A stretch of 64,000 nt of DNA from Cohnella ginsengisoli (GTDB lineage Bacteria > Bacillota > Bacilli > Paenibacillales > Paenibacillaceae), in the NCBI RefSeq assembly GCF_029525555.1, contig NZ_JAPDHZ010000003.1, positions 744,001 through 808,000 on the forward strand, written 5' to 3'. How positions within the stretch are numbered: the stretch's first letter is position 1; each line of letters opens with the position of its first letter. The notes under the pieces were generated by a model. The model made no database searches. It saw only the letters and a program-made list of their open reading frames with translations, and was not told where the DNA came from. Below, one piece after another: positions 16,250 through 25,952 of the stretch. Position numbers and translations under genes: made by a program.

Positions 16250-17570
16250 TCATTCTCCAGCACGCAGCTTGGCCAGCGCCGCCTCGAAGTCCGCAGGCAG
16301 CGGAGCGCGGACCGACAGCCGCTCTCCAGTCCATGGATGCGGCCAGATCAGCCGCTCGCCATGCAGCGCCTGCCGTGAAATAACCGTCCGTTTGCCGCCA
16401 TAGAGACCGTCGCCCGCCAGCGGGTGTCCGATCGCGGCGAGATGCACGCGGATCTGATGGGTACGGCCGGTTTCCAGGCGCAAGCGCACGAGCGTGTAGC
16501 CTTCGAATCGTTCGACCGTCTCGTAATGCGTGACGGCCGGATCGCCGGTCTCGCTCACGCGGCGGCGCGTCGAATGGTGGCGATCCTGTCCGATGGGCAG
16601 GTTGATCGTACCCCGATCCTGCGCGAGCTCTCCCTCCGCCAGCGCGAGATAAATGCGCTCGATCTCTTTCTCCCGCATCGCTTTGTCGTATTGGTAGTGC
16701 GCGAATTCGTTTTTGGCGTATAAAACGGGCCCCGTCGTCTCCTTGTCGATGCGGTGAATGTGCCTGATGCGCACGTCCTGTCCAGTCATCTCGTAGTACG
16801 CGGCGACGCCGTGCGCTAGCGTTCCCCGTTGGCCGCGCTCGCTCGGATGAACCTCGTAGCCGGACGGCTTGTTCACGACGAGCGTGAAGTCGTCCTCGTA
16901 CAGCACGTTCAGCTCCATCCAGTCCGGGGGGAAAATCCCGTGCCTCGCGCGGAAACAAGGCAAGCCTCAGCGAGGAGCCTTGCTGCACGATGCCTTTAGT
17001 CTGCGCAATCTTCGAAACGAGCTTCGGCGCCAGCGGTGTATGCTTCATGATCTGCTGAAGCGGCGCTGCGGCCAGCTCTCCCGGGAGACGAAGCTCCATC
17101 CACTCCGCCTTGCGGCGCCCGAGCTTCAGCAAGGAATCGTCCATGCCGGCAAGGACGGACGCACGCGGCTCAGTCCGGCCGCGGCCCTTGTCGCTTTTGC
17201 CCCCTGCGCCGTATCCGTCCGCAAGCGGATTGCCTTTCGCGCGGCTTCGAATACCGCCGCTTCCGCGTCCCGCACCGGAAAATCCTCGGTCCGCAACCGG
17301 TCTTGCCTGCTCGCGCCCGCCTTTGCCGACACCGTCGCGGCCGCTCCGGTCTGCTCTCGGCCGATCGGATCCATTTCTGCCCGTCCCGCTCCGGCTTTGC
17401 TCCGATTGCCCCCTGCGGCTCCCCGCGCCTCCGGCTCCCGTACCGCCCCGTCCCCGCTGCTGATTCGCGTCGCCGCCGAAGCGCGCGCCCTGCGACGTCC
17501 CCCGGCTTCCCTGCTGCTGTCCTTTATGCTGCTTCGGCTTGCCCTGCCGATTGCGTCCGGCCCCGCTCAT
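16250..17570 (-). CDS. RluA-family pseudouridine synthase with RG/SG-rich N-terminal extension (frameshifted)
   Basis: The catalytic domain includes VVNKPSGYEVHPS, the catalytic aspartate loop RIHRIDKETTGPVLYAKN, and GRTHQIRVHLAAIGHPLAGD. These enzymes isomerise uridines in rRNA or tRNA. Upstream lies a highly unusual 130-residue extension rich in Gly, Arg, Ser and Gln (AGRNRQGKPKQHKGQQQGS is its start), probably disordered and RNA-binding. The start at 17570 has CGGAG nine bases upstream and the frame stays open. The C6 run at 16926-16931 breaks the frame just before DWMELNVLYEDD; removing one base restores it. RNA target unknown. Confidence 0.78.
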
Positions 17571-17866
17571 GCGCTTCAACTCCGTACTCTCTTAGGTTCT
17601 TCTTCGCACAATATAAGTGAACCGCTTATGGATGTCAATTTCGCCAGCGTCCGGCTTCGTTCGCGTCCCTTCGTCGATTCCTGCCAAACGCCGCGAAAGG
17701 AAGGTTTTGTCGGTTCCGGTCGGATCGGATTACAATTTGATTACAGACTGCCGTTTCGATGCTTCCGGACAAATAGCGTCAATTTACACCCGTATTCAGG
17801 CCGGGACCTTCGTGTTATTTTGAAATCGGGGACATGCCCCGAACATCGCCAAGGAGGCAGAGCGCT

Positions 17867-18193
17867 ATGAGTACGAATGAAGAGCAACTGGACCAAGAGG
17901 TATTGGAAGCGCATACGGAAGAGCTTGGCGAGGAGGCTTCCGCAGAGGATACCGAGGACGTCGCGTCCGCTGACGATTCGGACGAAGCAGAGGTCGAAGC
18001 GGCTCCCGCCGTCGAAGACGCCGTACTGACGGACGACTGGGCCGTCCAAGCTGACGCGCCTGCCGCATCGATCGAAATGGAAGAGGCGGCCGAATCGGAC
18101 GCGGAAGACGCAGTTGAAGCCGTGGCGGAGGACGATGCCGAAGCCTCGGCGGAGGACGACGCATCCGAAGAAGAAGACGCGCTGGCGGATTAA
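17867..18193 (+). CDS. Highly acidic low-complexity protein
   Basis: A protein of 108 residues in which Glu, Asp and Ala make up most positions, with no membrane segment and almost no basic residues (one Lys/Arg-poor stretch throughout). It starts MSTNEEQLDQEVLEAHTEEL and ends EEEDALAD. AAGGAGG lies nine bases upstream of the ATG and a terminator follows, so it is a genuine single-gene unit. I do not recognise a family. It faces away from the RNA-modifying gene with the basic RG-rich tail. A charge-complementary interaction is conceivable but is only a guess. Confidence 0.62.
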   Translation: MSTNEEQLDQEVLEAHTEELGEEASAEDTEDVASADDSDEAEVEAAPAVEDAVLTDDWAVQADAPAASIEMEEAAESDAEDAVEAVAEDDAEASAEDDASEEEDALAD

Positions 18194-18209
18194 AAAAATA
18201 ATGAAAGAC

Positions 18210-18245
18210 AGCGGGACCGCGATTCATGGTCCCGCTGCATTTTTA
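18210..18245. terminator. Terminator between convergent genes
   Basis: AGCGGGACC and GGTCCCGCT pair around a nine-base loop, followed by GCATTTTTA on the plus strand and an A-rich/T-rich tail on the minus strand. Confidence 0.8.
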
Positions 18246-18278
18246 ATGGCCGGCTCCGCGACAGGGCGGCGGCAAGAC

Positions 18279-18948
18279 TCAACGGCTGCGAACGGAGGAG
18301 AGCAGCGCCCATCTGCGCTCGCGACGCTTCATGTAACGGGGGAAGCGTCCGATAGACGCCCACGCAATCCCGATAGGCCTGCTTCGCGCCGGCCCGGTCC
18401 CCGAGCCTATCGTAGATTTTCCCCAACAGGTAGTAAGCCTCGCATGACGAAGCGTGCACGTCCTGGAACGCCCGCAAATAAGAAGCGGCCTTCTCGTCGT
18501 CCTTGCCCGCCCAGGCATCGCCGAGCAGCAAGTAAGGCAGACCGAATTTAACGCGCGGATTGATCTCCAACGCCTCGAGCATATGCTTTTCCCCGGCTTC
18601 CAAATGCCCCAGCGCCAGCTCGCATTGTCCCAGATCGCTCCAATATTCGGCGGATTGCGTCATTCGGTCTTCCATGCCTGACAGCAAGCTCCGCGCTTCC
18701 TCGAACTTGCGCATCCCGATCCACTCATGCGCGAGCTCCGACTTCGCGGGCGTGTCGTGCGGATTTAACAGCAACTGACGCTTCAGCTTGCTTACGCGGC
18801 TGCGTCGCTTAAACGGCTTGAGCAGGCTCGGCGTAATGCCCAAAAACCGGCGGTCGAGCAAGTATAAAATGACGAGCATAACGATAAGAGCCAAAAACGG
18901 ATTGCCGAGCAGCCATGAAAGCAGAACAAAAATAAAGAAAATTTTCAT
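18279..18948 (-). CDS. Membrane-anchored TPR protein (frameshifted near the end)
   Basis: The start at 18948 follows GGGAGG. One or two N-terminal membrane helices (residues about 2-30, FIFVLLSWLLGNPFLALIVM) precede a basic linker (KPFKRRSRVSKLKRQ). Four or more tetratricopeptide repeats follow (EYWSDLGQCELALGHLEAGEK, KFGLPYLLLGDAWAG, EAYYLLGKIYDRLGDRAGAK, each a helix pair). TPRs mediate protein contacts; the partner is unknown. The C5 run at 18338-18342 shifts the frame; removing one base gives the compact basic end YMKRRERRWALLSSVRSR, which looks native. About 222 residues. Confidence 0.72.
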
Positions 18949-19041
18949 CGAGCAACCTCCCGATCGCCATCGCGCAAGACGATAAGCCGGCGCGTGCGCG
19001 CCTGAACCGATCATATCACATACTAGGAAAATAAAGGGAGT

Positions 19042-21601
19042 CTATGTTCGAGGGCGCGCCCGGCTCGTCGCTTGCGCCTGCAAGGGATCGTCGGGCCAGT
19101 AATGCTTGGGGTATCGCCCTTTCAAATCCTTGCGAACCTCGAAGTAAGCCTCCCGCCAGAAGCTGGCCAAATCTCGCGTGACCTGAACCGGCCGCTGCGC
19201 CGGGGACAACAGGTGCAGCGTGAGCGGCACCCGCCCTCCCGCGATCCGCGGGGAGGAGGGCCATCCGAACAGCTCTTGAAGCCTCGCGTGCAGCGCCGGC
19301 GCGGCTGGATCGCCGTAATCGACCGGCAATCGGGAACCGCTCGGCACGGTGACATGCGTAGGCGCTTCTTCGTCTAATCTCCGCCGCTGCTCCCAGGAGA
19401 GCATCGCGGACAACGCCTCCGACAGGCTCAGCCGCTGCAGGTCTCCTCTCGTTCGCATGCCGGCGACGAACGGTCCGAGCCAAGACGCCAGACCGTCCAG
19501 CAGCGCTGCGTCGGATAGATCCGGCCAGCCTGCGGGATCGTGAAGCCCCAAAAATCTCGCGCGCTCCAGCCACTGGCGCGATGCCTTGGACCAAGGAAGC
19601 AGGTCGAGCCCTTCGAGCCGAATCCCGCTCAGCAGCGCCTCGCTTACGGCGACCGGGTCCGGATCGGGAATCGGCCCTTCGCGCAGCGTCAGCGCGCCAA
19701 GGGAGATGGTCCGCCGCGCCCGGACGGCGCCTGCCCCCGATTCCCAGGCGATCGCCCGACGTTCGGCGATGAGATCGCCGAAATGGCGCTCGAGATCGTC
19801 GGCGCGCAGCGGCGCCGCCAGGCGAATCCGTCCTTCGGTCCCCTGGTCGTCGAGCTCCGCCGCGACGATCCAGGGCTCGCCGGCAAGCGGCTGACCCTCG
19901 GGCACGTAGGCCCCCCTGCCGCCCGACAGGGTGAACTTGCCGCTCCCGCGGAGCTTGCCGATTCGGTCGGGATAAGCGAAAGCCAGCAGCAGGCCGCAAT
20001 CGTACGCGGCATGCTGCGCCGAACGGCCCGCGGTTTTCCCAACCGAGCCGGAACCCGCGACCGGGCCGGTTCCCGCGCCTGAACCGGCCCCTGCAGCCTC
20101 GCCGCCCGCCGTCTTGAGCTGCGCCTCGAACTGGCGCGCTTCCGCCAGCAGACGTTCCCGGCGGCCGGCTTCGATGCGTCCGTCCCCCGCCGCCAGCGCT
20201 GCAAGCCTTAGCGACAAGTCCGCGTCGCCGCCTTGCAGCGGGTCCCTATCCCCGAGCAGCGCGGCGATCCGGCAGGCATCGGCCGCGAGGCCTAGCGGCT
20301 GCGCGCGCAGCATCATATGCGCGAGCCGCGGATGCGCGCCCAAGCGGGCCATGGCCGCGCCGTGCGGCGTCGGCGCGCCGTCCGCGCCGATGGCGCCCAG
20401 CGCGGACAGCAGCTCCCGCGCCTGCGTATAGGCCGCGGCCGGCGGCGCGTCCAGCCAATCCAGCTCCGCCGGATCGGACACGCCCCACACGGCCAGCTCG
20501 AGCGCCAGCGGCGCGAGATCGGCCTCGCGAATCTCCGGCGTTCCGGCCGGCGCGAGCTGCCGGTGCTCTTCTTCCGTCCACAGCCGGTAGCAGACGCCCG
20601 GCGCCACGCGTCCTGCGCGACCGCGGCGCTGATCGGCCGAAGACGCGGGAATGCGGACCGTCTCAAGCCGCGACATGCCTGTCCGCGGCGAAAAGCGGGG
20701 CGCCCGCATCAGCCCTCCGTCGACGACGATGCGAACGCCTTCGACCGTCAGGCTCGACTCGGCCACGGGCGTCGCGAGCACGATCTTCCGACCGCCGTTC
20801 GCGGCCGGCGCGAGCGCGCGGTCCTGCTCTCCCGGCGGCATGCTGCCATGGAGCGCCGCGATCTCCACGCCTTGCATCCCCGCGCCGTCAAGACGCGCCG
20901 ACAAGGCCGCGGCCGTTCGCCGGATCTCCGCATAACCCGGCAAAAAAGACGAGCGCATCTCCCTCATGCCGCGCAAGCGCATGCGCCGTCATCTCCGCCG
21001 CCAGCCGCTCGACGGGTGCGTCAGACTTCCGATCGAGATAGACGGTATCGACCGGATACATGATGCCCGCGCTCTCAATAACGGGCGCATCGCCCAACAT
21101 GCCGGCGACCGGCCCCGGCTCGAGCGTGGCAGACATGACGAGCAGGCGAAGATCGTCGCGGAACAGGTTTTTCGCCTGCAGACAGAGCGCGAGTCCGAGA
21201 TCGCCGTTCAAGTTCCGCTCATGGAACTCGTCGAAAATAACGAGGCCTACGTCCGCGAGCGACGGGTCCTGCTGCAGCATTCGCGTGAGCACGCCTTCGG
21301 TCACGACCTCCACGACCGTCTTCGGACCCGCCTTCGTATCCATCCGGACCCGGTAGCCGACGCGCGCTCCCGCGCGCTCCCCGAGTCCCGCCGCCATGTA
21401 TTCGGCCGCGCTGCGGGCGGCGATGCGCCGAGGCTCCAGCATGACGATCTTGCGGCCCGCGAGCCACGGCTCTCCCATCAAAGCGATCGGCACCCGCGTC
21501 GTCTTGCCCGCGCCCGGCGCGGCGACCAACACGGCGCCTCCCCGGTCTCGCAGCGCCGCCTTAATATCCGGGATCGTCCGGTCCACCGGCATCGCCGACA
21601 T
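19042..21601 (-). CDS. hrpB: ATP-dependent helicase HrpB (frameshifted)
   Basis: The start at 21601 follows AAGGAGG by seven bases. Helicase motifs are in order: Walker A VAAPGAGKTTRV, Ia MLEPRRIAARSA, DExH in IFDEFHERNLNGD, SAT in VMSATLEP, and motif VI SSADQRRGRAGRV. The long C-terminal region matches HrpB, with a WERARF/LSWEQRR end piece. HrpB proteins are DExH-box ATPases thought to act on RNA; their role in bacteria is poorly defined. The T6 run at 20942-20947 breaks the frame between LVF and LPGYAEIRRT; dropping one T joins them into about 853 residues. A low-complexity Gly/Ala/Ser linker lies near residue 520. Confidence 0.85.
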
Positions 21602-21791
21602 GCGAACGCCTCCTTTTTCATCTCTGTGTAACCAACAGTATAACACGTCCGCAAGATGCAGCAGGAGCCGGCTTCGTCTATATGCAGCGCGTTTCGAACG
21701 GTTACGCATTTTCCTATTTCTCCCATACTCGCAACTTCTTTTGTCCGGCATTCGTCTAAAAAGTATCACGCTCCGGAAGGGGAGAACCGCC

Positions 21792-22370
21792 ATGAAACTC
21801 CGAATTACGACTGCAGCGCTGCTCCTATCCGTGTCGTTAGCCGCCGCCGGCTGCACGAATGACGATAAGAACGCCGATCCGTCTTCGTCCGCCTCCCTGG
21901 CGCCCGAAGCCACCCAGCCAGCCTCAGGATCCGCTTCTGCGACGGCATCCGCGACCTTGCCTGCCTCGCCTTCGGCCTCGGATGCAACACCTACGGCATC
22001 CGGCCCGGACTCGGCTTCCAGCCCTGCCGCCTCCGACGGCGAGGCTGCCGATGCGCCGGGCTTTCTGATCAGCCTGCCTTCGGGCAGCGACTTCAAGCCG
22101 TTCATGCAGATCAGCGAACAGAACGCCAAGAAGGTCGACGCGGTACTCGACGGCGCAGACTGGGAAAAGAAGGAGAGCGTCGCCATGTCGTCCTCCCCTT
22201 CGTACAAGCTGTCGGCGTTGGCCGGCGACCGGGTGACGGATGTCTACTACGTATGGGCCGGCGATGCCGACGCTTACGAGCTCGTGAAGGAGAACGGCAG
22301 CGGCTATGTCAGGCTGTCCAAAATAGACAGCGCCTCGCTCGCGAAGCTGCTGCCGCTGCCGGCCGCTTGA
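21792..22370 (+). CDS. Lipoprotein with Ser/Ala/Pro-rich linker
   Basis: A signal peptide (MKLRITTAALLLSVSLAAAG) ends at a cysteine in SLAAAGC, a plausible lipobox, so the protein is probably lipid-anchored outside the membrane. About 65 residues of low-complexity Ser, Ala, Pro and Thr follow as a spacer. A folded domain of about 110 residues comes last (FLISLPSGSDFKPFMQISEQ, then VTDVYYVWAGDADAYELV). I do not recognise the domain. GGGGAG lies eight bases before the ATG. The gene is divergent from hrpB and followed by a strong hairpin. Confidence 0.75.
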   Translation: MKLRITTAALLLSVSLAAAGCTNDDKNADPSSSASLAPEATQPASGSASATASATLPASPSASDATPTASGPDSASSPAASDGEAADAPGFLISLPSGSDFKPFMQISEQNAKKVDAVLDGADWEKKESVAMSSSPSYKLSALAGDRVTDVYYVWAGDADAYELVKENGSGYVRLSKIDSASLAKLLPLPAA

Positions 22371-22401
22371 GGCCGGGCGCTTAAGCCCGTCGCGGACTCC
22401 A

Positions 22402-22442
22402 CAAATGACCGAACTGCCCGCAAGGGCGGGCTCGGTCATTTG
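22402..22442 (+). terminator. Strong hairpin after the lipoprotein gene
   Basis: CAAATGACCGA and TCGGTCATTTG pair, with an inner CTGCCCG/GGCGGG helix. There is no long T run, so termination efficiency is uncertain. Confidence 0.55.
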
Positions 22443-22501
22443 TGCTTTGGGAAAAAGCGCCTTCCGCGGTACAATAGGAGAAATCGGAAGGAGGAATCGA
22501 T

Positions 22502-23455
22502 ATGCGCACGATCGTCAGCCTGTTCGGGTTCGATCCCGAGCAGGAACGGCGGATTCAAGCCGCGGCGCCCGGCTGCAATGTCATCTTCGGCAAGCCGGCG
22601 GAGCTGGACCCCGGTCTGCTGGAGGAAGCGGAGGTGCTGTGCGGATGGTGGAAGGCCGCTTGGGAAAAGAGCGCCGGGAACCCACGCAAGCTGAAATGGG
22701 TGCAGACAGGTTCAGCCGGCGTCGACAACCTGCCCCTTAGCGAGCTCGAAGCGCGCGGCGTCGTGCTGACGACCGCGAGCGGCGTGCATCCGGTGCCGAT
22801 GACCGAGACGGCGTTCGCGATGCTGTTAGCCTTCGCCCGCCAGTTGCATCATGCCGTACGCAATCAGAATGAGCGCAAATGGGCGCGTTCGGACGGCTAC
22901 GGCGAGCTGCGCGGCCGGACGCTTGCCGTCATAGGCGCAGGCGAGATCGGCGCGGAGCTCGCGCGCATCGCGCAGGCGTTCGGCATGCGGACGCTTGGCG
23001 TTAGACGCAGCGGTCGTCCCGCCCCGCATGTGGAGGCCATGTATCCTCCGGAACGCTTGGACGACGTACTGGCCGAGAGCGACGTCGTCGTGAACGTCTT
23101 GCCGCATACCGCGGAGACCGTCGGACTGTTCGATGCCGGGCGGTTCGCGGCGATGAAGCCGTCCGCCCTCTTCATCAACATCGGCCGCGGCACGGCGGTC
23201 GATACGGACGCATTGACCGAGGCGCTACGGAACGGCACGATCGCCGGCGCCGGTCTCGACGTGTGCGAGCCGGAGCCGCTCCCCGCGGACCATCCGCTCT
23301 GGGCGATGGACAATGTCATTATTACGCCGCATATCGGCGGTGCCACGGATCAATACAAGGCGCGCATGACCGATCTGTTCGTCGAAAATCTGCAAACTTA
23401 TCTGGCGACGGGAAAGCCTGCGAGGAATATCGTGGATTACGAGAAAAGCTATTGA
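22502..23455 (+). CDS. D-isomer-specific 2-hydroxyacid dehydrogenase
   Basis: AAGGAGG lies six bases before the ATG. The 317-residue protein has the family's NAD-binding motif in LAVIGAGEIGAELARIAQAFGM, then DVVVNVLPHTAETVGLFD. The catalytic Arg is in FINIGRGTAVDTDAL, the Glu in DVCEPEPLPADHPLW and the His in ITPHIGGAT. These enzymes reduce 2-keto acids to D-2-hydroxy acids with NAD(P)H in the cytoplasm; the specific substrate cannot be told. It stands alone between two hairpins. Confidence 0.88.
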   Translation: MRTIVSLFGFDPEQERRIQAAAPGCNVIFGKPAELDPGLLEEAEVLCGWWKAAWEKSAGNPRKLKWVQTGSAGVDNLPLSELEARGVVLTTASGVHPVPMTETAFAMLLAFARQLHHAVRNQNERKWARSDGYGELRGRTLAVIGAGEIGAELARIAQAFGMRTLGVRRSGRPAPHVEAMYPPERLDDVLAESDVVVNVLPHTAETVGLFDAGRFAAMKPSALFINIGRGTAVDTDALTEALRNGTIAGAGLDVCEPEPLPADHPLWAMDNVIITPHIGGATDQYKARMTDLFVENLQTYLATGKPARNIVDYEKSY

Positions 23456-23478
23456 TTTCGGCTCATCCGCATGAAAAC

Positions 23479-23520
23479 GCCCGCTTTTTCCGCTAATCGC
23501 GGAAGGCGGGCTTTCTTTTT
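23479..23520 (+). terminator. Intrinsic terminator after the 2-hydroxyacid dehydrogenase gene
   Basis: GCCCGC and the inner TTCCGC pair with GCGGAA and GGCGGGC around TAAT, followed by TTTCTTTTT. Confidence 0.8.
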
Positions 23521-23552
23521 AACAAGCCGAATCCAACCCCCATGAATCAAGT

Positions 23553-23690
23553 CAGCGAGAAAGTCCAAGTAGAACGTGCCGTTCAGCCCCGTGATGTAAA
23601 GAGATACGCGTACCTTTGCCGTATTGGCCGGGGCCGTATAGGCGTCCGCCATGCATGTTGACGAAGCCGCCGGTCGACGTATTGTGCCGT
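23553..23690 (-). pseudogene. Remnant of a carbohydrate-binding-module-like domain
   Basis: On the minus strand a short frame reads YTAPANTAKVRVSLYITGLN then GTFYLDF, resembling the closing strands of CBM or discoidin-like domains of secreted Paenibacillaceae enzymes. Upstream, other frames give GGFVNM, which would precede it. There is no start signal and no continuation downstream beyond about 23550. I read it as the tail of a larger lost gene. Confidence is limited because only about 45 residues are recognisable. Confidence 0.4.
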
Positions 23691-23743
23691 TCCCGGCGGG
23701 AATGGCTAAGCTGTGGGTGCGACTTGTACGGGAAAATGACCTT

Positions 23744-24161
23744 TCATGCGGGCCTGATGCCTTCCGCCGCTAGCATATACATTTTGATCGAGATCGCCGC
23801 TTCGGCCACCCATCGTCTGTACTCGGATTCGGCTTGCTCCCACGCTTCCGGCGTGCCGTATCCGTCCCGCGCCATCTGAGGCCCCCTGCTGGCTGCCGCG
23901 TCCGCCCATATGGACGCCCTTGCCTCAAAGTCCGGTTGTCCCCGATTCATCTCTTCGTGCTGGGGGAAAATCCGAATGTCGCGCAAGCCCGCGTCGCGCA
24001 TCAAAGCGGGCAGCCGGTCCGCGATCGCATTGTCCAAGCCCGCGTCCGCGCGCCACTTCATATAAGCCGCGTAAAATTTTTTCATGCTGTCCGGCGGCTC
24101 GGGGGGACCATTCGATTTTCTCGTGGTTATAATCCGCGACAAGCACCTTGCCTCCCTGCAT
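23744..24161 (-). pseudogene. C-terminal remnant of a class I SAM-dependent methyltransferase
   Basis: The frame opens with GGKVLVADYNHEKIEWSP, the region after the SAM-binding core of small-molecule methyltransferases. It continues MKKFYAAYMKWRADAGLDNA through WVAEAAISIKMYMLAAEGIR to a stop. The SAM-binding half is missing: upstream sequence becomes AT-rich with no motif I. In addition the C6 run at 24101-24106 shifts the frame, which may be a sequencing error. The missing N-terminus is real decay, not a miscalled base. Together with the neighbouring fragment it marks an eroded interval. Confidence 0.6.
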
Positions 24162-24307
24162 TGTTCTCTTTCATGCGATTTGCCGCCTTTCAAAATGTCG
24201 GATTGATTTACCGACAGCTTATCAAATTCGGCTTATCGATATAAATATATATAAATTATAGATTTGATAGTTGTTATCTATTAATAGACAAGAAATTTTT
24301 TTTCTTA

Positions 24308-24323
24308 TATAATTCGAATTATA
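24308..24323. promoter_or_regulatory. Perfect 16-base palindrome, candidate operator of the nag operon
   Basis: TATAATTCGAATTATA lies 40 bases before the rpiR start in an AT-rich promoter region (24230-24340). Its position suggests a binding site for the RpiR-type regulator encoded just downstream. This is inference from symmetry and place only. Confidence 0.45.
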
Positions 24324-24362
24324 AGTAACATATTTTCTTGAGCAATAAGGAGGCAAGGTCGC

Positions 24363-25227
24363 ATGGGCATTCTGCAAGCGATCGAGGATCGGCTGGACGC
24401 GCTGCATCCGAAGGAGCGCGAGCTGGCCGAGAAGCTGCTCGGGCATCCGCACGAAGCGGTCGGCATGACGATCTCGAAGCTCGCCGAATGGACGGGCGCG
24501 AGCTCGGCCACCGTGTCCCGCTTCTGCCGCGCGATGCAGTTCCAGAGCTTCGCCGACTTCAAGATGAAGCTGGCGGCCGAGCTCGCGAGCCAGCCTGCGG
24601 CCGGGCAGTATCAGGATATCGTCGCGGGCAATCCGCTGTCGGACATCGTGTCGGCCATTACGGCGAACCACGTCCGGTCGCTGACCGATACGACCAACCT
24701 GCTCGACCTGCAGCAGCTGCGCGCGGCGATCTCGGCGCTTCACGGAGCCGGGCGGATCGACTTGTACGGCGTGGCGACGTCCGGGCTCGTCGCGGAGGAC
24801 TTTTTCCACAAGCTGATCCGTATCGGCAAGGCGGCCGCCGTCTTCTCCGACCATCACATGCAGTTGACCTCCGCGGCCTCGCTGACCGAGCGCGATGTCG
24901 CCGTCGGCATCTCGTACTCGGGGGGAGACGCTCGAAATCATCGACGCGCTCCGTTATGCCGCGGAGCGAGGCGCCACGACCATCTCCATCACGCGCTTCG
25001 GGCAATCGACGCTGTCCTCGCACGCTTCGATTCGCCTTTTCACCTCATCTTCGGAAGCAGGCATGCGTCGAGGCGACATGGCCTCCCGGATCGCGCAGCT
25101 TCATGTGGTAGACGTGCTGTTCACGGGTCTCGTGAGCGAGCACTTCGACGAGTATGTGCCGAGGCTGGAGCGATCGTTCCAGACCGTGCGCCAATATACA
25201 GGTAAAAGGGAGAGAAATCCGTCATGA
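24363..25227 (+). CDS. MurR/RpiR-family transcriptional regulator (frameshifted)
   Basis: The N-terminal helix-turn-helix domain reads LAEWTGASSATVSRFCRAMQ, typical of RpiR. A sugar-isomerase (SIS) domain follows with GRIDLYGVATSGLVAEDF and DVAVGISYSGETLEIIDAL. RpiR proteins sense phosphosugars and control nearby sugar genes. Its stop overlaps the nagB start (ATGA), so it is the first gene of a nag operon and probably senses an aminosugar phosphate. The G6 run at 24920-24925 splits the SIS domain; removing one G gives the expected SYSGETLE. AAGGAGG precedes the ATG. Confidence 0.82.
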
Positions 25228-25952
25228 ATCTGTTGGTATTTGACGACAACGAAAAGCTGAACGAAGCGGGCGCCAATATCATCGTGAGCCTGGTTCAGAC
25301 GAATCCGCGGGCCGTCCTCGGCCTCGCGACCGGCGGGACGCCCGTCGGCATCTACGAGCAGGTCGTCCGCAACTACAAGCAAGGGCTCGTGAGCTTCCGA
25401 AACGCAGTCAGCTACAATCTCGACGAATACGTCGGCTTGCCGGAGGATCACCCGGAGAGCTACCACACCTACATGCGCCAGCACCTGTTCGACCATATCG
25501 ACCTCCCTTGGGCCAATGCGCATCTGCCCAACGGAAACGCCGCGGATCCGGACGCAGAATGCGCGGCATACGACGAGATGATCGAGCGCTCGGGACAGAT
25601 CGACCTTCAATTGCTCGGTATCGGGCATAACGGCCATATCGGCTTCAACGAACCGGATACCGATCTCGTTCGCGGCACGCACGTCGTGACGCTCGCGGAG
25701 GAAACGCTCAAGGCGAACGCAAGGTACTTCGACTCGATCGACGACGTGCCGAAGCGGGCGATTACGATGGGCATCGGCAGCATTCTGAAGGCCAAGACGA
25801 TCCTGCTCGTCATCCGGGGCGCGGATAAGGCGGAGATCGCGAAGCGGGCGCTGACCGGCCCGATCACGACCGACGTGCCGGCTTCGCTGCTGCAGACGCA
25901 TCCGCGTCTGACGGTGCTGCTCGACCGCGCCGCCGCGAGGCTCTTGCCATGA
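25224..25952 (+). CDS. nagB: Glucosamine-6-phosphate deaminase
   Basis: This 242-residue protein carries the family's phosphate-binding loop LGLATGGTPVGIYEQVV, SYNLDEYVGLPEDHPESYH with the catalytic aspartate and glutamate region, and LLGIGHNGHIGFNEPD. NagB converts glucosamine-6-phosphate to fructose-6-phosphate and ammonia in the cytoplasm. The length fits the short Firmicutes form, which lacks the allosteric extension of the E. coli enzyme. It overlaps both neighbours by four bases, so regulator, NagB and NagA are translated as a coupled set for N-acetylglucosamine use. Confidence 0.93.
   Translation: MNLLVFDDNEKLNEAGANIIVSLVQTNPRAVLGLATGGTPVGIYEQVVRNYKQGLVSFRNAVSYNLDEYVGLPEDHPESYHTYMRQHLFDHIDLPWANAHLPNGNAADPDAECAAYDEMIERSGQIDLQLLGIGHNGHIGFNEPDTDLVRGTHVVTLAEETLKANARYFDSIDDVPKRAITMGIGSILKAKTILLVIRGADKAEIAKRALTGPITTDVPASLLQTHPRLTVLLDRAAARLLP

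Noticed and set aside
16869-17870. A 333-residue plus-strand frame opposite the rluA extension
   Set aside because: It is the mirror of the RG/SG-rich region in GC-rich DNA, has no ribosome site and no recognisable domain. The minus strand has both.
19016-19999. A 327-residue Arg/Ala-rich minus-strand frame inside hrpB
   Set aside because: It is in a different phase of the hrpB gene itself and has only the biased composition of GC-rich shadow frames.
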